A stretch of DNA of 55,414 nt from contig CANQPD010000020.1 in assembly GCA_947625655.1 (NCBI GenBank), positions 1-55,414 on the forward strand. Reading direction: 5' to 3'. The translations under genes and the position numbers were made by a program. Shown here in pieces: positions 42,737 through 51,503 of this stretch; position 1 is the first letter of the stretch, and each line of letters begins with the position of its first letter. Under the pieces are notes generated by a model. It searched no databases. It saw only the letters and a program-made list of their open reading frames with translations, and was not told where the DNA came from. Source of the stretch: an uncultured Dysosmobacter sp. (GTDB taxonomy: Bacteria; Bacillota; Clostridia; Oscillospirales; Oscillospiraceae).

Positions 42737-43633
42737 TTACATATATTGGCGGAGCTTTTCAATGTGCGCGTCGATGCGCTTCATTTCTTCCTCGGTGATC
42801 GGCTCCGTGGGCTGGCAGACACGCTTGTCCACGAAACCAAGGGTGCTCATGGCATACTTAGTGGAAGCGGTCTGGCTCTTTGCCATGGGATAGAGCTTGC
42901 AGATCTCGTCCACAATGGCGCCCCACTTCATGGCGCTCTCGATGTCGCCCGCCTTGCCGTACTCATACAGCTTGAGGTGAGCCTGGGGGAACAGCGGCGC
43001 GAGAGACGGAATGTAGCCGTCGGCGCCCATCAGCATACTGGGCACGGCCAGATTGGTGGCGCCCTGATGGACAAGGAAGTCAGTGCCCCGGAAGTAGTTC
43101 AGCAGCTTGATGAAATTGGGGAAATTGCCGGAGGTATCCTTTACGCCGATGACCTTGTCGATCTTGGAGATCTTGATAATGGTATCAGCCGTCAGATTCT
43201 GACCGGTAAAGGTCGGGATGTTGTAGATCATCAGGTTGGCGTTGGTATTTTTGCTGATCTCCTCAAAGTGGCGAACCGTCTCCTCCTGCGTGGCGTGGCG
43301 GGCGTAGAAAACAGGCGTGACGACGGCGGTGGCGCCGCCCATCTCCTCCAGCCGCTGCACGTTCTCGATAACGCGCTGAGTGCTGGAGTCCATGCAGCCG
43401 GCAATGACAGGCACCCGGCCGGCGCATTCATCCAGCGCGATCTGGATGGCGCGATCCCGCTGCGCCTGCGTCAAGGACATGCATTCGCCGTTGGAGCCGC
43501 AGACAAAGATGCCGTGGATGCCGTGGTCGATGCAGTGGTTGATGAGCCTGCGCAGGCCGGCTTCGTCGACCTTTTCGTTCTCGTCGATGGGGGTAATGAT
43601 AGGCGGAATGACGCCAATGATCTCCTTGCTCAT
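42737..43633 (-). CDS. DHDPS/NAL-family aldolase 2
   Basis: A 298-residue TIM-barrel lyase. Lys165 (GVKDTSG) is the Schiff-base residue and Tyr137 lies in YNIPTFTG. The loop CGSNGEC replaces the usual GTTGE. The ATG at 43633 follows AGGAG; a long upstream extension in the same frame is antisense to the cupin gene and not real. It is transcribed with the UxaA-like dehydratase, an order that suggests dehydration followed by retro-aldol cleavage. It is clearly diverged from aldolase 1, so the two probably cleave different keto-deoxy acids. Confidence 0.92.
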   Translation of the reverse strand: MSKEIIGVIPPIITPIDENEKVDEAGLRRLINHCIDHGIHGIFVCGSNGECMSLTQAQRDRAIQIALDECAGRVPVIAGCMDSSTQRVIENVQRLEEMGGATAVVTPVFYARHATQEETVRHFEEISKNTNANLMIYNIPTFTGQNLTADTIIKISKIDKVIGVKDTSGNFPNFIKLLNYFRGTDFLVHQGATNLAVPSMLMGADGYIPSLAPLFPQAHLKLYEYGKAGDIESAMKWGAIVDEICKLYPMAKSQTASTKYAMSTLGFVDKRVCQPTEPITEEEMKRIDAHIEKLRQYM

Positions 43634-43931
43634 AAGTAACACGCTCCTGATATATTTTTTGGCCGATGCGGCCAGCAGATATTTGCCTTTCTGATCTTCA
43701 GTATACTGTTCGCGGGGAGAAAAGTATTTCCACAAAACAGCGAAGCATTTGCACTTTTCACGGGTCGGACGGATGACTGAGGCGCAAGCCCCCGGCGAAT
43801 GAAAATATGATGGAAAAGGCACTGATACCTGTGAAAAAGATAAATACAAAATTTGCGGATATCTGCTATACTGAACTTGAAACATCCGGCTTCCGCGGGA
43901 GGCCATGAAAAGCCGTGAGGAGGAAATGACG
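43634..43931. promoter_or_regulatory. Divergent promoter region of the dehydratase and cupin operons
   Basis: About 300 bases separate the divergent genes. A plus-strand -10 TATACT lies at about 43866 and a minus-strand TATACT near 43700-43705. Neither has a good -35, as expected for promoters helped by an activator. The AraC-type regulator encoded in the plus-strand operon is the likely one. Confidence 0.45.
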
Positions 43932-44321
43932 ATGGATTTTGTCAAGAGAGAGGAGATCAAGCGCAATGATCTTCCGGGCAGGACTGTGCAGAACGCGGTT
44001 GGACGAAACAGTGCTGTGGACAGCGAGAAGATGACGGTGAGCTTTTGCCGGTACAGCGCCGAGAACGGCCCCATGGCGCCTCATAACCATGCGGAGGAGT
44101 CCGTCGTGGTGCTGGACTGCGACCGCGCCTTTGTCCGCTGGGGCTCCGACCCGGACACGCTGGAGCACACGGTCTACCTGAAAAAGGGGGATCTGATGCA
44201 TTTCCCGGAGCTGGAGTGGCATGTGTTCGGCTATGACGAAGGCGGCTTTCTGGACGCCCTGTGCATCTACGGACAGGTGGCCAATATCCGCCCCGAGGAG
44301 ATCCAAAGAGAAAACCGCTGA
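43932..44321 (+). CDS. Cupin-domain protein
   Basis: A 129-residue single-domain cupin. The first motif is GPMAPHNHAEESVVVLDC (metal ligands HNH and E) and the second GDLMHFPELEWHVFG. Members are sugar isomerases, epimerases or binding proteins. Placed in front of a DUF1537 kinase, it may isomerise the substrate. ATG 43932 is chosen because GGAGG lies 8 bases upstream. Confidence 0.8.
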   Translation: MDFVKREEIKRNDLPGRTVQNAVGRNSAVDSEKMTVSFCRYSAENGPMAPHNHAEESVVVLDCDRAFVRWGSDPDTLEHTVYLKKGDLMHFPELEWHVFGYDEGGFLDALCIYGQVANIRPEEIQRENR

Positions 44322-44336
44322 AGGGAGGAAATGCCC

Positions 44337-45776
44337 ATGGAAAGTGTATCCATTATGCCCGCCTCCCTGGCTATGCAGATCCCCCTGCCGGACGAAGGGG
44401 TGACCGCGCGGATGCTGGCAAAGGCCAGAGAAGACTTCAAACGGAAGATCGTGGTACTGGACGATGATCCTACCGGTGTGCAGACCGTTCACGACCTGCC
44501 GGTCTATACGGACTGGCGCCGCGAGACGCTGGAAAAGGGTCTGGCGGAGGAGGGAACCATGTTCTTCGTGCTGACCAATTCCCGAGGCTTCAGCCGCCGG
44601 GAGACAGAGCGCGCCCACCGGGAGATCGCGGAAAATCTGCTGGCGGCGTCGGAAAAGACAGGAGTACCGTTTTTGCTGGTGAGCCGGGGAGATTCCACCC
44701 TGCGCGGCCACTATCCGCTGGAGACGCAGACCCTGCGGCAGACGCTGGAGGAGGGATCCTCCGTCCGGTATGACGGCGAGATCATCATGCCCTACTTTAA
44801 AGAGGGCGGCAGGCTGACCATCGGCAACGTCCATTATGTACAGACCGCGGATCAGCTGATCCCCGCCGGCATGACGGAGTTCGCCCGGGATACCACCTTT
44901 GCCTACAATGCCTCGAACCTGCTGGACTGGTGCGAGGAGCGGACAGAGGGGCGCTATACCGCGGCGGATATGACGGCGATCTCGCTGGAAGAGCTTCGCG
45001 CTCCGGACTGTGACGCGATCGTCAAAAAGCTGATGGCGGTGAACGGCTTCGGCAAGGTCATTGTCAACGCGGCGGAGGACAGGGATGTGGAGGTTTTCAC
45101 AGCCGCGCTGCTGGAGGCGGTCAAGCAGGGAAAGGAATTTTTGATCCGCTGTGCCGCCGGATTGGTACGGGTGCTTGGAAATGTGGAGCACCGCCCGCTT
45201 TTGAAGCGGGAGGAGCTGCGGGACAAGGACACCGGCATGGGCGGACTTGTGGTGGTAGGTTCCCATGTGAAAAAGACGACGGAGCAGCTGGAATGCCTTC
45301 TGGCGGCGGGGCTGGAGCTGTACCCCATCTGCTTTGACGCCGAGAGCGCCTTTGCCCCCGGAGGGCTGGAAGCAGAGCGGGATCGGGTGCTGATGGAAAC
45401 GGAACAGGCGCTGCGCCAGGGAAAAACAGCGGTGGTCTACACCAGCCGCCGGGTTCTGCGCACACGGGAAAACGACGCGCAGGGAAATCTCGACCTCAGC
45501 GTTCGGATATCGGAAGCTTTGACCTCCGTGGTCGGAAAACTGACGGTTCGCCCCGGCTTTTTGATCGCCAAGGGCGGCATTACATCCAGCGATGTGGGGA
45601 TCAGGGCGTTGGGCGTGCAGCGGGCATGGGTCATGGGGCAGGTGGCTCCCGGCGTGCCGGTGTGGCGCACGGGAGAGAAGAGCAAATTCCCCGGTTTGTC
45701 CTATGTGATCTTCCCGGGAAACGTAGGCGGTGTCACCACACTGCGGGATATCGTCTCTATGTTGCTGATGCCGTAG
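44337..45776 (+). CDS. DUF1537 four-carbon acid sugar kinase-like protein 2
   Basis: A 479-residue member of the DUF1537 family, longer than the first copy. A leader of about 30 residues precedes the sugar-binding domain, which opens KIVVLDDDPTGVQTVHDLPV with DDDPTG in place of ADDFTG. It goes on with SRGDSTLRGHYP. The nucleotide domain has IAKGGITSSDVGIRALG. DDDPTG-type members may use other aldonates than OtnK/DtnK. ATG 44337 follows GGGAGG by 8 bases; the ATG at 44331 is too close to that site. Confidence 0.88.
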   Translation: MESVSIMPASLAMQIPLPDEGVTARMLAKAREDFKRKIVVLDDDPTGVQTVHDLPVYTDWRRETLEKGLAEEGTMFFVLTNSRGFSRRETERAHREIAENLLAASEKTGVPFLLVSRGDSTLRGHYPLETQTLRQTLEEGSSVRYDGEIIMPYFKEGGRLTIGNVHYVQTADQLIPAGMTEFARDTTFAYNASNLLDWCEERTEGRYTAADMTAISLEELRAPDCDAIVKKLMAVNGFGKVIVNAAEDRDVEVFTAALLEAVKQGKEFLIRCAAGLVRVLGNVEHRPLLKREELRDKDTGMGGLVVVGSHVKKTTEQLECLLAAGLELYPICFDAESAFAPGGLEAERDRVLMETEQALRQGKTAVVYTSRRVLRTRENDAQGNLDLSVRISEALTSVVGKLTVRPGFLIAKGGITSSDVGIRALGVQRAWVMGQVAPGVPVWRTGEKSKFPGLSYVIFPGNVGGVTTLRDIVSMLLMP

Positions 45777-45785
45777 GAGGGATAT

Positions 45786-46664
45786 ATGCGCAATAATGTG
45801 GAGGTTCACAGGGTCGTAAAGAATGTCAAGCAGCGGGGACAGTATATCGAACCCCACAGCCACACCTTTTTCCACTACATTTACTCACTGCGGGGGCACA
45901 CATGGGTCACGGCGGATGGGACGGTTTACAAAACAGAGCCGGGAAGCCTTGTCCTCCTGCCGCCGGGAGTTACCCACGATATTGTCAGCAAGGATACCTC
46001 CTGCTGCCTGGACTTGAAGTTCTCCTGCTCGGAGCAGCTGACATCCCGGCTCACGGAGCTGCCCCGCTATATTCGGGCGGTGGGACAGCGGGAAAATGAC
46101 CTTATCAGAAATGTTTTTGAAGAAGCGGTGGGGCAGGAGCCGGACTATGATGAGGTCATCAACATCCGGCTGTATGAGCTGCTGATCCTTCTGCTCCGGA
46201 AAAAGGACGGCGGAGAGACGCCGTGGCTGCTGGTGGGACACAGCGAAACGGCGCGTTCCAACGAGAATATCCGCCGTGTGCTCCAGACCGTAGAGGAGGA
46301 ATTGGAGCATCCCATCAAGGTATCGGAGCTTGCCAGACAGTGCGGATACAGCGAAAATTACTTCCGCCAGATCTTCCGGGAATGTGTGGGACTCAGCCCC
46401 AACGCCTATATCAACCAGCGCAAGCTCTCAAAGGCCAAGGAGCTGATGCTGTATTCGGAGCTGAATATCTCTCAGATCGCCGAGTCCCTTGGATACCAGA
46501 GCATTCATTATTTCAGCCGCCTGTTCAAAAAGGTGGTGGGCATCGCGCCGACGGACTATGTCAGCCGGGTTAAGGATAACCGCCCCATCAATGTGCTGCA
46601 CAACGCCAATACGCCGGAGGGTGAATTTGAGATACCGGTGCGGGATACCTTTGACGGAGAATAA
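45786..46664 (+). CDS. AraC-family regulator with cupin sensor domain (copy 1)
   Basis: A 292-residue regulator. The N-terminal cupin-like sensor contains EPHSHTFFHYIYSLRGHT and PGSLVLLPPGVTHDI. The C-terminal double HTH contains VSELARQCGYSENYFRQIF and SQIAESLGYQSIHYFSRLF. After the HTH comes a 35-residue tail (VLHNANTPEGEFEIP) also seen in the second copy at 50417-51265. It is the third gene of the cupin-kinase operon and probably activates it and its divergent neighbour. Confidence 0.9.
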   Translation: MRNNVEVHRVVKNVKQRGQYIEPHSHTFFHYIYSLRGHTWVTADGTVYKTEPGSLVLLPPGVTHDIVSKDTSCCLDLKFSCSEQLTSRLTELPRYIRAVGQRENDLIRNVFEEAVGQEPDYDEVINIRLYELLILLLRKKDGGETPWLLVGHSETARSNENIRRVLQTVEEELEHPIKVSELARQCGYSENYFRQIFRECVGLSPNAYINQRKLSKAKELMLYSELNISQIAESLGYQSIHYFSRLFKKVVGIAPTDYVSRVKDNRPINVLHNANTPEGEFEIPVRDTFDGE

Positions 46665-46687
46665 AAACACGGGGAAAGGAAAACGGC

Positions 46688-47443
46688 ATGAAGGCAAATC
46701 TTGAGGGAAAAGTGGCCATCATTACAGGCGCTTCCAGCGGAATCGGCGCCCAGAGCGCGAAACAGCTGGCTGCGGAAGGAGCCGCGGTGGTGCTGACCGG
46801 CAGACGGGAAGAACGGCTTGCGCAGGTCGCGTCCGCGATCCGGGCGGCAAATGGACGCGCCGCCGTTTTGGCGGGGGATATGGCAAGCGAGGCGTTCTGC
46901 GGCCGTCTGGTGCAGTTTGCCATGGATACATTCGGGCAGGTCGATATCCTGGTGTGCAGCGCGGGCATGGCGCTCCGTACGCCCAGTTTGGAGATGAGCA
47001 GGGAGGAATGGGAGCAGGTGATGAACGTCAACCTCACCGCGCCGCTGCTGCTCTCTCAGGCGTGTATTCGCCAGTTTCAAAAGGCGGGAAGGGGCGGAAA
47101 GATCGTCTATATTTCCAGTACGGCCGGGAAAAACATCAATCTGGGCGCCTCGCCCAGCTACGGAGCCAGCAAGGCCGGACTTTTGTATCTGACCAGACAT
47201 TTCGCCAGGGAATTCGCCGCGGATCATATCTATGTCAACGCCATTTGCCCCGGCCCGGTGGATTCGGAGATCACTCATACATGGACGCCGGAACATAGAG
47301 CCGGTGTGCTGGCGAATCTGCCCGTGGGGCGTATGGGTACGCCGGAGGATATCGCCAACGCCGTTGTGTATCTGGCCAGCAGCCTCAGCGACTATGTGAC
47401 CGGAGAATCGCTGCTGATCAACGGCGGAAGGTTCATGGAATGA
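46688..47443 (+). CDS. Short-chain dehydrogenase/reductase
   Basis: A 251-residue classical SDR. The cofactor loop is TGASSGIG (13-20) and NVNLTAPL lies near 113-120. The catalytic residues are Ser143/144, Tyr158 and Lys162 (YGASK), and the tail ends in GESLLINGG. The NAD/NADP preference is not clear. The context suggests oxidation or reduction of a sugar acid at a secondary alcohol. GGAAAGGAAA lies before the ATG. Confidence 0.92.
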   Translation: MKANLEGKVAIITGASSGIGAQSAKQLAAEGAAVVLTGRREERLAQVASAIRAANGRAAVLAGDMASEAFCGRLVQFAMDTFGQVDILVCSAGMALRTPSLEMSREEWEQVMNVNLTAPLLLSQACIRQFQKAGRGGKIVYISSTAGKNINLGASPSYGASKAGLLYLTRHFAREFAADHIYVNAICPGPVDSEITHTWTPEHRAGVLANLPVGRMGTPEDIANAVVYLASSLSDYVTGESLLINGGRFME

Positions 47444-47480
47444 CCTGATGAGGGACAGACAGAAGAATCACGCATGATAA

Positions 47481-47508
47481 AAGAGCGCCGGTTTTTGCCG
47501 GCGCTCTT
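47481..47508. terminator. Bidirectional terminator
   Basis: AAGAGCGCCGG (47481-47491) pairs perfectly with CCGGCGCTCTT (47498-47508) around a T-rich loop. It lies between the convergent SDR and YhcH genes. Confidence 0.8.
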
Positions 47509-47513
47509 AAAAT

Positions 47514-47951
47514 TCAGATCTCAAGCTTTATGACGTACTTCACATAAGCTGTTTGTTCGGCGGTGTGCCGGCAGGCGGAATGGGCGTCGCTGGGGAAAAG
47601 GACACAGAACATACCGGGCTGCATCTCCAGCGCGGAGCCGCAGCCCTGGAGCGCCTGCTTGCCCTTCTCGGGGTCATATGCGGCGGTTTCCTGCATATTT
47701 TCCAGACGGTTCCACAGCACTGTCTCCCGCCCCTCGGCAAGAATGAACACGTCGATATATTTACGGTGGGCTTCATAGGCGGCGTCTTCCGCGGGCTTGG
47801 TCAGTCCCGTCTGGCGCATCACATATCCGCCCGGAAACGGATGCTTGCCGCCGTCCATGTCCGGCTGGCTCCGGATCGTCTGGAGGGCATCCTGCAGGTG
47901 GGGGAGCTGAGCGGCATATTCCGCCGCGTATTCAATGCGGTCAACGATCAT
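47514..47951 (-). CDS. YhcH/YjgK/YiaL-family protein (sugar-acid anomerase type)
   Basis: A 145-residue beta-sandwich protein. Conserved pieces are EAHRKYIDVFILAEGRE, GMFCVLFPSDAHSACR and the end VKYVIKLEI. E. coli members open or anomerise sialic acids and related acids. With a sialidase-fold protein and NAL-type aldolases nearby, an anomerase for a ulosonic acid is plausible. ATG 47951 follows GAGGAGG. Confidence 0.88.
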   Translation of the reverse strand: MIVDRIEYAAEYAAQLPHLQDALQTIRSQPDMDGGKHPFPGGYVMRQTGLTKPAEDAAYEAHRKYIDVFILAEGRETVLWNRLENMQETAAYDPEKGKQALQGCGSALEMQPGMFCVLFPSDAHSACRHTAEQTAYVKYVIKLEI

Positions 47952-47994
47952 AAAAATCCTCCTCAAAAAACGGTCACGGGTGTGGAAAGGACAG

Positions 47995-48969
47995 TCAGGG
48001 GTTCCATCTGGGATGGAGATAGGCCTCCGGATTGGCGACAGCAGGCCAGCGCTGTCCGTGCAGCACCGCGATGCACCCCTCGGCGCACATGGTGGCCGCG
48101 CGGATCGTGGCCTCTTTGGTCTGAGCGGCGCTGTGCGGGGAGATGATAAGGTTGGGCGCGGAGCAAAGCGGATTTTCCGGGCGGAGAGGCTCTTCCACCG
48201 TCACGTCAATGCCGGCTCCGGCGATGATCCCTTCTTTCAGCGCACAGACCAGAGCGGACTCGTCCACAATACCGCCCCGGGCGCAGTTGATCAGCAGCGC
48301 GGTGGGCTTCATCAGCCTGAGCTGCTCCAGCCCCAGAAGTCCGCGGGTATCATCGCTCAGAGGCGTGTGGATCGTGACGATATCACTGGTGGCGAGAAGC
48401 TCCGAAAGCTCCCGGCAGTATGCCGCGCCGTGAGATTCCACATCTTCGGCGGAGCAGAAGGGGTCGTAAGCGATCAGGTGCATACCCAGCGCGCGGCACA
48501 GACGGCCGACGCGCTTTCCGATATCGCCAAATCCGATGATACCGACGGTCAGACCCTGCAATTCAAAGGATTTTCCGCTGTTGCGGATCTCAAAGTTGCC
48601 CTTGACGGCCTCGTTGTGGCACTCCACTAGGTTGGAGGCCAGAGCAAACATCAGCGCGAGGGTGTGCTCCGCCACGGAATCGGCGTTGCAGTGGGGCGCG
48701 ATGACCACAGGGATGCCGTGCTCGTTGGCGGCCGCGATGTCAATGCTGTCATATCCGATACCGGAGCGGCCGATGACACGCAGCTTGGGGGCGGCTTCGA
48801 TCTCGGCGCGGTTCATGTGTCCGATCCGCACCACGATGCACTCGGCATCCTTCATTTCCTCCGGATATTCACTGGGATTTCCGTTGTTGGCGACATAGAC
48901 GGCTCCCTCCTTCGCCAGCGGATCATATCCGGCGGCACACAGAGCCTGGGTCATTACGATCTTGCTCAT
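47995..48969 (-). CDS. D-isomer-specific 2-hydroxyacid dehydrogenase
   Basis: A 324-residue NAD-dependent dehydrogenase. The Rossmann loop is GFGDIG (146-151), and the catalytic Arg (INCARGGIVDE), Glu (GAGIDVTVEEP) and His (LIISPHSAAQT) are all in place. Substrates in the family include glycerate, phosphoglycerate and lactate-like acids. The start overlaps the LarA-like stop as ATGA, so the two are made together. Confidence 0.93.
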   Translation of the reverse strand: MSKIVMTQALCAAGYDPLAKEGAVYVANNGNPSEYPEEMKDAECIVVRIGHMNRAEIEAAPKLRVIGRSGIGYDSIDIAAANEHGIPVVIAPHCNADSVAEHTLALMFALASNLVECHNEAVKGNFEIRNSGKSFELQGLTVGIIGFGDIGKRVGRLCRALGMHLIAYDPFCSAEDVESHGAAYCRELSELLATSDIVTIHTPLSDDTRGLLGLEQLRLMKPTALLINCARGGIVDESALVCALKEGIIAGAGIDVTVEEPLRPENPLCSAPNLIISPHSAAQTKEATIRAATMCAEGCIAVLHGQRWPAVANPEAYLHPRWNP

Positions 48970-50288
48970 TGCTTTTCCTCCTCATTCCACAGTAAAAGGT
49001 TACCTGCCGCGTCAAAGGGCAGCGGCGCGCATTCACTGACGATCTCCATGCCGGGGGTCTGCCGCACCTGCTCCAGGAACGTCTCGGAGAGGTACAGCTC
49101 GCTCATATGCAGAGTGTTTCGGATCAAAACCACACGCAGGTTCTCCGGGGAGACCCCGTTGCAGGTCTTGGCGGCGGCCTTGATGGCCATTTCGTCATCC
49201 CGCAGCACCATGGCCAGCTTCACCGGCAAAAACACTGTGGAGGTCAGGGCGTTGGGGTAAGTAGCCAGAAAATCCATTTTGTTCAGGAAACGGACTGTGG
49301 TGGTGTCCGCCTGACCGATCCCAAGACCGTTTCCGTGGGAGACATCGGTCAGATCCAATACGCAGGTTCTCTGCTTTTTGATACCGCCGCCTCCGTAGGG
49401 GGTGGACCAGGTTCCGGTGATGTTGGGATCCATTCCGCTGCCGGAAAAGTTTTTGCCGATCTCTTTGACGATCAGCACGTCCGTCTCAGGTACCAGAATG
49501 CGGGGCATCAGGCTCTTGGCGTATTCCAGAAGAGCCGGCTCCTGCTCCGGGATCTCCTCGTTCCGCAGCACCACGATCCGGTTAGTCTCATCATACGCGT
49601 TTTCAATGGTTCCAACGCCGAACAGCACGTTGGTGTGGGTTCGTACATAGTTGCCGAACAGCGGAATGCGGGTGGCAAAGGTTCCAAAGCCGTCTTTATG
49701 CAGACTGTCCGCTCCCTTTTGCTTGCCCAGGCCAATGCACAGCATTTTCGTCAGACCCGATTCAACGGGGCCGCGGAAGGCGCTGTGAGGCTTGATCCTG
49801 TTGACTGCCACGATGCCGTCGGCCTCGTAGGCCAGACGGTCAATATAGACCGGCAGAACCTCTCCGTTGTCCGTCACGTCTCCCAGGTGGACGGTTTCCA
49901 TAGAGGAGCGGATGGGGCAGCCGCAGAACTCCTCCGTGATGCCGTAGCCGGTCAGAACCTGCCGCTGCCCTTCGGCGGTGGAGCCGCCGTGACTTCCCAT
50001 TGCGGGAATGATAAAGGGCTTGGCGCCGGCTTCCTGCAAAAAGGCGACGACTTCCCGCAGGATCACGTTCATGTTTGAAATCCCGCGGCTGCTGCCGGTG
50101 ACCGCAATGGTCATGCCCGGCCGGATCAGCGGGAGGACGCCGGCGGCTTCCAGACGTGCCCGGGTCTCGGCGGCGACGTCCGTAATGCGGTCATTGGGAA
50201 ACGTCTGCGTTGCCCGGAACATCCGGGGAAGCGTCACATCCTTCAGAAGCGGTTCGATTTTGCTGTAATCTGAAAATTTTTCGGTCAT
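48966..50288 (-). CDS. LarA-like nickel-pincer racemase/epimerase family protein
   Basis: A 440-residue protein of the lactate racemase (DUF2088/LarA) superfamily. Conserved parts are PGMTIAVTGSSRGISN, FIIPAMGSHGGSTAEGQ and NRIKPHSAFRG, where the histidines would hold the nickel-pincer cofactor. Several family members epimerise 2-hydroxy acids other than lactate, including aldonates. No cofactor-synthesis genes (larB, larC, larE) are in the window. ATG 50288 follows AGGAGG; the TTG two codons upstream is not needed. It is the first gene of a three-gene operon with a hydroxyacid dehydrogenase and YhcH. Confidence 0.85.
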   Translation of the reverse strand: MTEKFSDYSKIEPLLKDVTLPRMFRATQTFPNDRITDVAAETRARLEAAGVLPLIRPGMTIAVTGSSRGISNMNVILREVVAFLQEAGAKPFIIPAMGSHGGSTAEGQRQVLTGYGITEEFCGCPIRSSMETVHLGDVTDNGEVLPVYIDRLAYEADGIVAVNRIKPHSAFRGPVESGLTKMLCIGLGKQKGADSLHKDGFGTFATRIPLFGNYVRTHTNVLFGVGTIENAYDETNRIVVLRNEEIPEQEPALLEYAKSLMPRILVPETDVLIVKEIGKNFSGSGMDPNITGTWSTPYGGGGIKKQRTCVLDLTDVSHGNGLGIGQADTTTVRFLNKMDFLATYPNALTSTVFLPVKLAMVLRDDEMAIKAAAKTCNGVSPENLRVVLIRNTLHMSELYLSETFLEQVRQTPGMEIVSECAPLPFDAAGNLLLWNEEEKQ

Positions 50289-50329
50289 AAGCAACCTCCT
50301 GCTTCGTAAAATGCCTGTTTGATAAGTAA

Positions 50330-50335
50330 ATTATA
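50330..50335 (-). promoter_or_regulatory. Probable -10 element of the LarA-like operon
   Basis: TATAAT on the minus strand lies 42 bases before the LarA-like start. No good -35 is found at 16-18 bp, which fits a promoter that needs an activator such as the neighbouring AraC protein. Confidence 0.5.
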
Positions 50336-50394
50336 GCAAATAAAGACAAAAAAGCCTTGGCAGAATTTTAGATGTATCCATCACTTTTTTAGAA

Positions 50395-50429
50395 AAAACA
50401 GGGCTGAGCAGCTTGCTCAGCCCTGTTTT
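50395..50429. terminator. Terminator overlapping the end of the AraC gene
   Basis: AAAACAGGGCTGAGCA pairs perfectly with TGCTCAGCCCTGTTTT around GCT. The stop codon of the AraC gene (50417-50419) lies inside the right arm. On the minus strand it is followed by a T-run. Confidence 0.85.
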
Positions 50430-51265
50430 GGAATTTCAAAGGCTCCGGAGGGAAGATAGGGACTGTCCGGCGAAATGTTGATGCCCACATCGGAGTTGAC
50501 CCGGTGGAGATACTGGCTGGGGGAAATACCGGTCACCTTTTTGAACATTCGGGAAAAGGAGGCGGGATCCATGCCGGCCTGATCAGCCAGCTCACTGACC
50601 GTGCAGTCCGTGGTCAGCATCCGCTCCCGCGCAAGCTCCACCTTTTTCCCGTGGAGGTATCGGGCGGGACTGCAGCCGAAGGTCTGCTTGAAGGCTGTGG
50701 AAAAATAGGAGGGCGTATACCCGCACAGCTCCGCCAGAAAGGAGACAGGGGGCATTTGATCGGGGTGCTGTTCAATGTAGGCCAGAGCGGGGTACAGGGC
50801 GGCGTGGGAGCCGTTGAGAGGCGCGGTATAGGAAGCGGAGACCCGTGTTTCCCGGCGCAGGAGCAGGAGCAGCAGCTCTGTCATCCGGGTGTTGATCAGG
50901 GCTTCCGCGTAGGCTTCGCCCCGAACCGCCAGGTGAAAGACATCCATGATCAGCGCCTGTTCATAGCTGTCCAGCGGCATGGCCAGCGGAAGCTCGTTCA
51001 ACTGTGTCAGAAAGGAGCCCTGTGCCGAGAACTTGATGTCAAAGCTCTGCATTGCGTCCTCACCGAAAATGGCGTGCTTCACATGGGGCGCGATGCGCAG
51101 AAAAAGCCCCCGGCGGGCGTCCACCGTCTGTTCTCCGATTTGAACGCGGCCGCGCCCGCCGATGATATAAACGCAGTGAAAAAACGGATGGGTGTGAGAG
51201 GGGATGTATTCGCCCTGTCCCTTCCGCTCTTTCACGATTCGATGTACTTGTACGGCCAGTGACAC
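50417..51265 (-). CDS. AraC-family regulator with cupin sensor domain (copy 2)
   Basis: A 282-residue regulator, paralogue of 45786-46664. The sensor has VHRIVKERKGQGEYIPSHTH, aligning with VHRVVKNVKQRGQYIEPHSH of copy 1, and both end in a short tail (GAFEIP here, GEFEIP in copy 1). The HTH helices include VSELADQAGMDPASFSRMFK. The start is a GTG at 51265, because AGGAGGG lies 6 bases upstream; the longer frame has none. It probably regulates the LarA-like operon in front of it. Confidence 0.88.
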   Translation of the reverse strand: MSLAVQVHRIVKERKGQGEYIPSHTHPFFHCVYIIGGRGRVQIGEQTVDARRGLFLRIAPHVKHAIFGEDAMQSFDIKFSAQGSFLTQLNELPLAMPLDSYEQALIMDVFHLAVRGEAYAEALINTRMTELLLLLLRRETRVSASYTAPLNGSHAALYPALAYIEQHPDQMPPVSFLAELCGYTPSYFSTAFKQTFGCSPARYLHGKKVELARERMLTTDCTVSELADQAGMDPASFSRMFKKVTGISPSQYLHRVNSDVGINISPDSPYLPSGAFEIPKQG

Positions 51266-51421
51266 AAGATCCCTCCTGTTGATGAGACGGAACAGCTGCC
51301 GAAACCACGCCGCGCGAAAACGGGATTTTATCTGAAACCAGTTTACCAAAGGGGCATTCGGAGCGCAAGGGTATTTCACCCCGGAATTTGCGGCATTTCC
51401 CGATTTCACCCGGAGCATATC

Positions 51422-51462
51422 AAAAACGCCGGTCTATTGCTGCGCAACAGACCGGCGTTTTC
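51422..51462. terminator. Hairpin terminator between AraC and the amidohydrolase remnant
   Basis: AAAACGCCGGTCT pairs with AGACCGGCGTTTT around a loop that itself forms TTGC/GCAA. It works in both directions. Confidence 0.85.
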
Positions 51463-51503
51463 CTTAATTGCTAGACAGGCGGCAAAACAGTGGGCAAACT
51501 GTA

